38,932 nucleotides of DNA, from contig NW_003206626.1 of NCBI RefSeq assembly GCF_000006405.1, forward strand, positions 146,368-185,299. The letters are read 5' to 3'. The stretch comes from Perkinsus marinus ATCC 50983 (Eukaryota > Perkinsozoa > Perkinsida > Perkinsidae). Made by a program: the position numbers and the translations under genes. This document shows positions 19,672 through 27,204 of this stretch, in pieces. Each line of letters begins with the position of its first letter. The first letter of the stretch is position 1. A model generated the notes under the pieces. It was not told the origin of the DNA. It did no database searches and saw only the letters and a program-made list of their open reading frames with translations.

Positions 19672-19888
19672 CGGAATTCCTAGAAACACCCTTGTCGCCT
19701 TTGATGAGATGCTTGAAGTTGTCCACTGCTAGAGGGGAGGTAGTGTCCAAGAGCTCTATCGTTACTCGATCTACAGGCCTCTTGAAAATGGCCGAACCTT
19801 TCTGCGACCACTCATAGTCGGATAGATATCTATGGAAGGGATAAGGTACGCTGATAGTGTACAGGAAGGCATACGGAATAGTCTGCAT
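18240..19888 (-). CDS. Cyclophilin-type peptidyl-prolyl cis-trans isomerase
   Basis: Cyclophilins catalyse Xaa-Pro isomerisation and assist folding or spliceosome work. Five exons (19888-19672, 19567-19466, 18969-18883, 18835-18750, 18371-18240) give 207 aa with matching phases. Landmarks: [89 protein letters not shown] and the end [10 protein letters not shown] plus a short basic tail. The catalytic Arg (FHRVV), Gln (AQTGD) and His (GKHVVFG) equivalents are present. The cyclosporin-contact Trp of cyclophilin A (TEWLDGKH) is Gln here (TPQLNGKH). The first 30 residues before the fold could include a leader or an unrecognised extra exon. Intron 1 starts inside a (GTA)n array; intron 4 holds a TIR-bearing repeat. 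Confidence 0.95.
18547..18728. mobile_element. Short element with 14-bp terminal inverted repeats (in cyclophilin intron 4)
   Basis: CGATACCACACCAT at 18547-18560 is exactly inverted as ATGGTGTGGTATCG at 18715-18728, bounding 182 bp inside the 378-nt intron 18749-18372. The interior also contains small palindromes (AACTCACTAGAGTT). It has no coding capacity; a non-autonomous DNA transposon (MITE) is the simplest reading. Confidence 0.65.
19160..19230. repeat. Poly-A/poly-T rich tract in cyclophilin intron 2
   Basis: A run of A's on the plus strand (about 19168-19176) is followed by long T-runs broken by single C's (about 19190-19220). It lies in the 496-nt intron 19465-18970, whose remainder is AT-rich, with ATATATAT-like words around 19240-19390. 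No element boundary was found. Confidence 0.6.
19607..19671. repeat. (CTA)n/(TAG)n trinucleotide microsatellite at a splice donor
   Basis: About 21 uninterrupted CTA units. On the minus (gene) strand they read GTAGTAGTA..., and the cyclophilin exon 1 donor is the first GT of this array (intron begins at 19671). Each unit offers another in-phase potential donor. Confidence 0.97.
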
Positions 19889-20431
19889 AGGCTATGTTCT
19901 ACTTTTGTATGTAATAGGAAAATCGCAATCACCATTGATCAATAAAGTATACGTTCGTTTCCCTCAGTTGAGTTTGGGAGTTTCCTCACTAAATATAAAA
20001 GTTCAGTACATACGAACTAGGGTAGAAATATACAGAAACCAATGAGAATTTCCCGAAATTCCTCAGAATTTTCATATTGTCACCAACATATGTGGTTGAC
20101 CATGTGCATGTTTTCCCATACCACAGCGCATGGTTGACCATATTACAGCTCAGGTAGTCGTGCTACTTCTGACCCGCCAAGTTTGGTGATATCCGGACTG
20201 CTCAGACCGTATCTTAGGTTGGACCATACAAGATACAAAACAGGCCCGGTTAGAGCCTCCGTTAATTACTTGAGGTTGCACTGAGACACGAAGTCGACCC
20301 CTCTAGCATATGCAGTCCGACCGCTCTCCTCCGTATCGATGTCGATATCCAGAAAGACTACTGTGTTGTCCGCTGACATTTCTGCAACCAAAAGTTTTCC
20401 AAAACCAGTTGGGAGGTGCTAGTGCATCACC
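19889..20431. other. Upstream region of cyclophilin, with MITE-like copy
   Basis: This is the 5' flank of the cyclophilin gene up to the retrotransposon insertion point. It contains a dispersed-repeat copy (19930-20125, listed separately) but no recognisable gene. Cyclophilin promoter elements may be here; none can be named. Confidence 0.5.
19930..20125 (+). mobile_element. MITE-like dispersed repeat, copy 4
   Basis: Blocks: GTTCGTTTCCCTCAGTTGAG, TACGAACTAGGGTAGAAATA, AACCAATGAGAATTTCCC, ATATTGTCACCAACATATG, GGTTGACCATGTGCATG and TTTTCCCATACCACA. This is one of the most complete copies. Confidence 0.8.
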
Positions 20432-20435
20432 ACTA

Positions 20436-20634
20436 TGTGCCCGCTCCCTATGACGTGATGGGCCATTCGTGACCCTCACAAGAGACGCTCCATAAACACT
20501 CCACGTCACGTCACTACGTCACGTGACGGGTGATAACCGTAACGTTGGTTCTTTTACGAACTACCCTTTTCCATCCAACACAACTCTACTTGTGTCATGA
20601 CCGTCAAAGCTGACGACGACCACAGTCCAACACA
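20436..20634 (+). repeat. 5' LTR
   Basis: 199 bp, TG...CA. It includes a cluster of CGTCA/TGACG words (CACGTCACGTCACTACGTCA and neighbours), which resemble CRE/ATF-type sites and probably form the element's promoter. The start codon of the element's ORF (20597) lies inside it. Confidence 0.95.
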
Positions 20635-23600
20635 TGGTGCATCATCCGAGAAACCATTCGAGAATCGTTTCCTCTTTCTTGAGGAGACCCTTCAAGAGGT
20701 GGCTCAGAACGAGACTAAGCTCCCGGACTTGTTAGATGAGAAGCCCTTGAGGAAGCTTGCTGACCCTGCTACTTTGGTTACCACTCTCCTTGGCTTTGGT
20801 CGTTTTACGCTCTATACACAGGTTAAAGGTCTATCTCTACTATGCCCAGATGGCAAACAGGTGTTCACTCTTGGTCGTTTTATATCCCGTTGGGATCTGT
20901 CTCGGTTGACAAAGCCTGACGAGTGGACTGAAGGAAAATGGTTGAAGATCAGATCTTGCTCTTCCTTGGCTCACCTGCTGGCTCCTATGACCCTTATGCT
21001 CCTTGCTTATGTTGCTCCCCCCAACATAGGTCTGGTTGTTCAAGAACATTGTATGAACAACAGGAAAGCACTTACGGCCTGGACGAACATCCCCATCTCG
21101 GACGACAAAGGTACCCCAAATGATCAAGAGAGAACTGCAAAAGCTCTCAGGTCTTGGTTGGAGTCTTGCTCTGAGGTTCTAGAGGCTGTGCAGACTGAGA
21201 TCTCTGCTCCATTCAGGGATATTCATCCCGCAACGACATTGCGCAAGTGGTGCACGATACTGCCCAAGACTGGTCAAACGTGGAGTGAGTTCCTCTCGCA
21301 TGAGCAAGCCCTCCACTCACAGCTTGAACCTGCGATAGCATGGACAGTCAGGAGGGACAAACTGATAAAGTGTCTCACCGATTGCTATGCCTACTTCAGA
21401 GAGAGTGAAGTGACTCGTGAACAACATCTCCCCAAGCTCCGATCCTCCCGCGAGTTAAAAACCTTCCAAGACAAACTGAAATCCATAGCCGAGTGCCATG
21501 CTCCACTCACCGTGGACGATGTTTTGGGAGCTGCACTGGAGCCTCTGTGGAGCAGGAGACCTAATGCGAGCAAACTGAAGAGTCGTGAGGAGACGTCTAC
21601 TCCTAAACCTACCTCTGGTCCTGTTGTTGACAAGAACGCTCCAAGCCAAAAACAAGACAGGGATGCCAAAGCAAAAGACCAATCCATCAAGCCCAAGTCC
21701 AAAGGCTGTCATAACTGTGGTGACCTCAAGCACTGGAAGAGAGACTGTCCCTTGTTGAAGTCCAAGCCCGTGGAGGTCAAGACCGAATCTCCGATATCTG
21801 AGAGCAAGGTTGATGACGCCAAGCGAACCCGCAATGGACAAACCTACATATTGGGTGATGGTAATGGTCTGACTTGTGGTGATGTGAAAGTACTCCTCGG
21901 GGAGAGCTCTAGCTCAGAGAGCAAAACCCTGAAAGCAGGCCTCGATACATGCTCTAGTATCAATCTGGTGTCTTCCTCTGTCCTACCGAATTTCCGCTTC
22001 AAACTTATCGACCTTCACGATGGTTTCTCTGTTGACTCCGTCGGCGGGCAAGTAACCTTGAAGCGCATGGCAGAAATTCGACTCCTGGCACAAGGAAACG
22101 TGATTAAGGCTGACTTCTACATCGTTGATGCGCATCTCCTACCGGTCAACTTCGATCTCCTCATCGGCCAGAAAACTCTTCATGACCTTGGGTATCGACT
22201 CGTAAATGTTGATGAGAACAAGGACGACTCGGACCAAACATGGGTTGACTATCTTGCTCACCAAGGAGAACTACTTGCAGCCCATGAGGATCTTGAAGGA
22301 ATCATCAGGTCTGAGCCTACCACCGGTCCAACAGCAGAATCCTTGAAAAAACTCACTTCGCCTACCCCAGTGGTCAAACCTCGTCTACAGGACTCCATGG
22401 AGACCATGGTTGCAAGAGGCGTGGCTTTCATGTTGGACGAGCTCGAAACTTGGCGGCCAGTTCGGGGGAACTGTCATTATCGGTGCAGGGCACGTGCCCT
22501 CTTGCCTGACCAACAACCTGAAGAGGATTGCCCGTCACAAACTCACGTGTTTGAGTTTGACTGGCTGGACCCACCCGATGCTGTCGTTCAAACCAAGCAT
22601 TCGAAGAATCGCGATTTCTCTCAAGGTCTCCTACGACGCCTGAAAGAAGGATCCCGACAAAGCTTCGACACCGAGATCAACCGCTATCTGGCTCGGGGCT
22701 GGTGGGCTCCTCAACAAGATGTAGAGTCTCCCAGTTCTATAGGGGAGTACATCACGGTATTCCCAGTTGAGCAACCGGCTCATGTTGGTCATCCAGTCCG
22801 TCCCTGTGCGGACTGTAGGCTGAGGAACCTCTCTCTCCCTCATGCCTCCTACCACGGCTTCTCTATGGGAGAATGCGCCACGGTGCTCATGGCCTTTTCT
22901 CCAAGGCACCTAAAATTTAAAGATATATCGAAGGCCTTTTATAGGTTACACCTACCTCCATGGAGAGAGGTCCCCCTCCAGACCGGGGGAAGGAAGTACC
23001 GGTCTCGGAGGGTGGTATTCGGGCTTCGGTTCGGGCCCTTGGCCCTTGAAAGCTTCACCACTTATCTCATACGGGCAGTCATCAAGGCCTTGACCAACGA
23101 ATCTCCTCCCATCCTTGCACCTGAAGAACTGTGCTGTTATGTCGAAGGACTGCTATTGGTTGCCTACTATGATGATTTCACTCTCGCAAGTCACCATAAA
23201 CAACTCGTCGATGTTGTTGATGAGCTGCTCGACGAGATTGGTGGCAGGTTCGGCATGGTTTTCCCCTCCGACAAATCAGCGGACATTGGGACAGTCCCCG
23301 ACAAGCACCTTGGTCTCAATTGGTGGTACGACGAGGGCCAACTCTCAGTCTCTTGTCCGTCTATACCTGACGAACTCTGGAACTCCGAAATCAACAAGCT
23401 CTTCTCGGACCCGACGAAGCTTACCAAGCGTTCTCTTTTCCGAGTTTGTGGTCTCGTTCTCGACCCCTTGGGATTCCATCCCGAACGTGAGCTCATCCTT
23501 AACCAACTGAGGTCTTGGGCTGGCTCATACGGTCATGCGATCGACCTCCCAACCTGGGATAAAACTATCCCAACATCTGAAGGTGACCGTGCGATACTCA

Positions 23601-25828
23601 AACAACTTCTTGATCAGATACGCTCATTATCCAACCCATGTCGCCATACCTCATGGGGACAAGTTGATACTCTGTATGCACAAGCGGACGCCTCTGATGT
23701 TGGCTTTGGGTGGACGATCAAGACCGATAACGATGCTCTGGTTGGCGAGAAGACCCGTACCTTTCCCACGACCTTGAGATGGCACTGCAATAGGAGGGAG
23801 ATGTTCGCCATCGTAGACCTCTTGAAGAAGATCGTTCGCTTGGTGGAGTTGGGCCTGAAAGTGAAGAACGTCAGTCTCAGCTCCGACAATGGCTCTGCTG
23901 TCGCGTGGTGCAACAGCAACATCTCGAAGGTCAAAGGTTTCGACAAGCTAGCACTTGGACGACTCCTCAACCAGTACCACGAAGCCCAAGAGATCTTACA
24001 AGTCCGTGGTATCAATTTGATTACTTCTCACGTCAAGGGGACAGAGAATCAACGAGCCGACTCACTCTCTCGCTTCCCTTCGACCGTGATCTTCCCCACT
24101 CCGGTGGCCGACGCCGAGAAGAGCCCTGGTGTTTTCCTTATCGATCGATCATCGCCAACTGACACGGTGGACACTCAGGACGATTCAACTTGCAGCCTAC
24201 CTACCTCTGGTTTCAAGAATAAATGTCGAGCCGTCCTAGGAGAAGACGACACCAAGTGGCGAGGTCTAGAGTTACGAAGGCTGATCTTACCTGTGGATCA
24301 ACAAACTCAGAAGGAGCGCACGAATAACAAGTACTTCCATGCTTACGAAGGCAACCTGTACTTCAGGGACATCGAGCAAGTGGACCGCCTATATATCCCG
24401 AGTGAGAAGGGGCCTTGGAGTGGTAGACTCCGAACCGTCTTCATGGCTCTGGCACATCGTCATCACTATCCAGCTACCTCTATGCTCTCGCGACTCCGCG
24501 CTCTGGTGTGGTGGCCAAGCCTGAAGAAAGACGTTCGTGCCTTCGTCGCTCAATGTTTCGTCTGTAGACGTGAGTCTCTACGTATTCTACCTCTGGGTGG
24601 TCGCCAATCCCATCGCATCGGTGAAAGGTTCTCGACGCTCATGATTGACTTCGCTGGACCATTCCATGGCGTCACCGTCGATGCTCCTGGTGGACCTTGG
24701 ACTTCTCCCAGCATTCTCCTTCTTCTCGACCCGTTTTCTGGTTGGCTGGAGTTGAAGCTATGCAAGGACCAAACTTCTCGATCTACAATAGAAGGCGTTC
24801 TATCATGGGCACTGCGGTATGGTCTACCCGTACGACTACACTCAGATCAAGGTAAAGCCTTCGTCTCGGAAATAAGTACAGCCCTCTGGAAATCCTTCGG
24901 TGTGACTCACACCACAGGAGCAGGATACCACCCTGAAGCACAAGGAGCGGTAGAGAACGCTGTGAAGTTCCTCAAGAGTGGCATACGCAAACTTACCGCC
25001 CACGTCCCAGTCAGTATGGTATTCGAGGGACTGGAATGGATCTCTCGAGTTCACAATACTTCTCCTCGGTACGACGAAGATATAACGCCTGAGATGGTGG
25101 TGTATGGAGCACGAACTAAAGACTGCCTGGACGTCTTACTGGAAGACTTCACTGATCAGACATCGTCGACTATCGACTCGGACTTCTTTAAGGCCCTCAC
25201 TGACAAAGTCCAGACCATACATCGCCGGTGGAAGAATATCCTCGCCGAGAAAAGGGTTACAAACATGATTGGCGATGTTCGGGAAGACCCCGTCGGCGCG
25301 GGCGATACCACCTTCCGCGTGATCGTTGATGGCCTCCACAAACGACGTGTCCTTGGTCCCTACACAGTGAGCAACATCAACGACGAGGGAACAATGGCGA
25401 CAATCAAGAAAGCAGGACAGAGAGCGGAAGACGAGAAGAGCGTACCGATCTGGCAACTCTTCAAGGCTCCATCACTGGACGTGGTCAGAAGTTATGGCGA
25501 CTTGGATCTTCCTTCGGCTCAAGGGTTACGTTCATCACCTCCTTCGACTGGTAAACTGGTAGGCTTCAGAACCTATGGAGAAGACGATACTACCTACATT
25601 GATCTAGGCAAGGTCGTAGAGGAGGATGGCGATATTCTCACCATCCAGCGCTACTTCCTCGACGACAAGGACCGTTGGCATGATAAGAATGCTGATCATG
25701 AAAGAGTCGAAGTTGAGGTCAAGAGAGCCGATATCTGTCTTACTGGTGATGAAGTGAAGCTCGACAAGCAAGGTCGTGCAACGAGAAGCTTGCGTCGACT
25801 ACTTGCTGCAGCTGGAGTAGACAACTAG
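20597..25828 (+). CDS. Retrotransposon Gag-Pol polyprotein (1743 codons)
   Basis: A single uninterrupted frame. In order: a Gag-like region (about residues 1-350), a CCHC zinc knuckle (CHNCGDLKHWKRDC, about 374-387), a retropepsin-like region (about 430-560), reverse transcriptase (FKDISKAFYRLHLP, then YYDD near residue 857), RNase H (YAQADASDVGFGW; LSSDNGSAVAWCNS; ENQRADSLSR), then integrase with an HHCC zinc region (about 1285-1325), the catalytic region (LMIDFAGPF; LHSDQGKAF; GAVENAVKF) and a charged C-terminal domain. Gag and Pol share one frame, so no frameshift or read-through is needed. Confidence 0.95.
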   Translation: MTVKADDDHSPTHGASSEKPFENRFLFLEETLQEVAQNETKLPDLLDEKPLRKLADPATLVTTLLGFGRFTLYTQVKGLSLLCPDGKQVFTLGRFISRWDLSRLTKPDEWTEGKWLKIRSCSSLAHLLAPMTLMLLAYVAPPNIGLVVQEHCMNNRKALTAWTNIPISDDKGTPNDQERTAKALRSWLESCSEVLEAVQTEISAPFRDIHPATTLRKWCTILPKTGQTWSEFLSHEQALHSQLEPAIAWTVRRDKLIKCLTDCYAYFRESEVTREQHLPKLRSSRELKTFQDKLKSIAECHAPLTVDDVLGAALEPLWSRRPNASKLKSREETSTPKPTSGPVVDKNAPSQKQDRDAKAKDQSIKPKSKGCHNCGDLKHWKRDCPLLKSKPVEVKTESPISESKVDDAKRTRNGQTYILGDGNGLTCGDVKVLLGESSSSESKTLKAGLDTCSSINLVSSSVLPNFRFKLIDLHDGFSVDSVGGQVTLKRMAEIRLLAQGNVIKADFYIVDAHLLPVNFDLLIGQKTLHDLGYRLVNVDENKDDSDQTWVDYLAHQGELLAAHEDLEGIIRSEPTTGPTAESLKKLTSPTPVVKPRLQDSMETMVARGVAFMLDELETWRPVRGNCHYRCRARALLPDQQPEEDCPSQTHVFEFDWLDPPDAVVQTKHSKNRDFSQGLLRRLKEGSRQSFDTEINRYLARGWWAPQQDVESPSSIGEYITVFPVEQPAHVGHPVRPCADCRLRNLSLPHASYHGFSMGECATVLMAFSPRHLKFKDISKAFYRLHLPPWREVPLQTGGRKYRSRRVVFGLRFGPLALESFTTYLIRAVIKALTNESPPILAPEELCCYVEGLLLVAYYDDFTLASHHKQLVDVVDELLDEIGGRFGMVFPSDKSADIGTVPDKHLGLNWWYDEGQLSVSCPSIPDELWNSEINKLFSDPTKLTKRSLFRVCGLVLDPLGFHPERELILNQLRSWAGSYGHAIDLPTWDKTIPTSEGDRAILKQLLDQIRSLSNPCRHTSWGQVDTLYAQADASDVGFGWTIKTDNDALVGEKTRTFPTTLRWHCNRREMFAIVDLLKKIVRLVELGLKVKNVSLSSDNGSAVAWCNSNISKVKGFDKLALGRLLNQYHEAQEILQVRGINLITSHVKGTENQRADSLSRFPSTVIFPTPVADAEKSPGVFLIDRSSPTDTVDTQDDSTCSLPTSGFKNKCRAVLGEDDTKWRGLELRRLILPVDQQTQKERTNNKYFHAYEGNLYFRDIEQVDRLYIPSEKGPWSGRLRTVFMALAHRHHYPATSMLSRLRALVWWPSLKKDVRAFVAQCFVCRRESLRILPLGGRQSHRIGERFSTLMIDFAGPFHGVTVDAPGGPWTSPSILLLLDPFSGWLELKLCKDQTSRSTIEGVLSWALRYGLPVRLHSDQGKAFVSEISTALWKSFGVTHTTGAGYHPEAQGAVENAVKFLKSGIRKLTAHVPVSMVFEGLEWISRVHNTSPRYDEDITPEMVVYGARTKDCLDVLLEDFTDQTSSTIDSDFFKALTDKVQTIHRRWKNILAEKRVTNMIGDVREDPVGAGDTTFRVIVDGLHKRRVLGPYTVSNINDEGTMATIKKAGQRAEDEKSVPIWQLFKAPSLDVVRSYGDLDLPSAQGLRSSPPSTGKLVGFRTYGEDDTTYIDLGKVVEEDGDILTIQRYFLDDKDRWHDKNADHERVEVEVKRADICLTGDEVKLDKQGRATRSLRRLLAAAGVDN

Positions 25829-25946
25829 CATTAAGAAAAGCTTAGCAGTGTTTTCGTAGTTGCTAGCTTGAGATTTTGCTATCTTGTTATAACTTGTTTT
25901 CTCGAGCTCTCTTACTTTTTCTCAACCTTTTTTTGGGGGAGGGGCG

Positions 25947-26145
25947 TGTGCCCGCTCCCTATGACGTGATGGGCCCTTCGTGACCCTCACAAGAGACGCT
26001 CCATAAACACTCCACGTCACGTCACTACGTCACGTGACGGGTGATAACCGTAACGTTGGTTCTTTTACGAACTACCCTTTTCCATCCAACACAACTCTAC
26101 TTGTGTCATGACCGTCAAAGCTGACGACGACCACAGTCCAACACA
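25947..26145 (+). repeat. 3' LTR
   Basis: 199 bp, nearly identical to the left LTR, preceded by the purine tract at about 25934-25945 and followed by the ACTA duplication. It should supply the polyadenylation signal of the element, though none can be pointed to with confidence. Confidence 0.95.
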
Positions 26146-26149
26146 ACTA

Positions 26150-27204
26150 TGATCGCTGTCCCAATAGGACACTATGTGTCTTCCTCGAGTAAAAGAAACC
26201 CTCGAGTAAGCTTATGATGAAAATAGTCTACATCGGTTAAGTATAATTAGGTAACCATTCCCCTGCTATTACACAGTTGTGACCTCAATCAGCTGCTTCG
26301 CTCCGCTGTTCAGCGCGAAAAGACTTGCACTTTTCGGCAGATGTAGGGTAAGAGCGGTCTGAGCCGCAGGGTCTATCACCAAAGACACGTCACGATAGAC
26401 TAGGAAAGCTGACTACAGGGTATGCCCTATAACGTGAAGTTGACCAGTAAATGAACTTGAGTTCATCGTAGCGTTTTGAGGGTGGGCATGGGCCCGACTA
26501 TTTCAATCATGATTCCAATTAGGTTTGTCTGTACTACTACTACTGTTATTCCGTATTAAATGCCTAGCATAACACCAGCTGGTATTACCAACTTCAACTA
26601 CTCTGCATGTTTCAGTATAGCAGCTGCTCAAGGGCTGCGTTCTCTGGTACCTTTCGAGAGGAGAATCGTAATAACATCCGCCCGAGAGGTTCCAAATTTT
26701 CATTCGCAACTGCTGGGCTTTGTCGCTCCTGTGGTGATTTACGAAAAAAGAATCAGGCGAAAATTTACATCGCAGCTCGAAAAAACATCGATTATTGTAA
26801 ATCCAAAATATTCATATGTAGTTGACTTAGGCATTTCATCGTATTATGTATACTACGAGCCTTCATAGATCCACGGTTAACCTTATAATCATTCATAGTT
26901 ATATCATATATCATATTTAGTTTTTATTATCAAACCAGATATATATGAAAATATATTTTCTACTTTTACCAAAATTGTGATGCAGTGATTTTCTCGGTGT
27001 ATTTCCGCGCCTATTGATTTTTCGAACTCTGCCAATCGCGAATTCGAGGACTTTAAACAGTGACTTCTCTTGAAGTCGTCGATTCCAACGCTGAAATGAT
27101 TGTGAACTTGTCCAAGGATTCTCTTCGTGCTGGTCATCATCATCATCGCTCTTTCACTGTATGCGTATCTTCAGATAAACGCTGAGGACCAAGATTCTCT
27201 ACAG
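26150..27204. other. Gene-free stretch, possibly containing 5' exons of the USP-like gene
   Basis: No recognisable coding block. CTTCGCTCCGCT occurs at 26296-26307. 26740-27000 is AT-rich. A possible upstream exon of the USP-like gene could lie around 27060-27125 but shows nothing family-specific. Confidence 0.4.

Larger units (their letters stand above)
20432..26149 (+). mobile_element. LTR retrotransposon, looks whole, with 4-bp target-site duplication
   Basis: Two 199-bp LTRs (20436-20634 and 25947-26145), each beginning TG and ending CA, flank one long ORF. The duplication ACTA lies at 20432-20435 and 26146-26149. A purine-rich tract (GGGGGAGGGGCG) sits directly before the right LTR, and TGG, the usual start of a primer-binding site, directly follows the left LTR. 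Domain order gag, protease, reverse transcriptase, RNase H, integrase fits the Ty3/Gypsy or BEL/Pao superfamilies; I cannot separate these by eye. The LTRs differ by about one base, so the insertion is very young. It sits about 550 bp upstream of the cyclophilin start codon. Confidence 0.95.
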
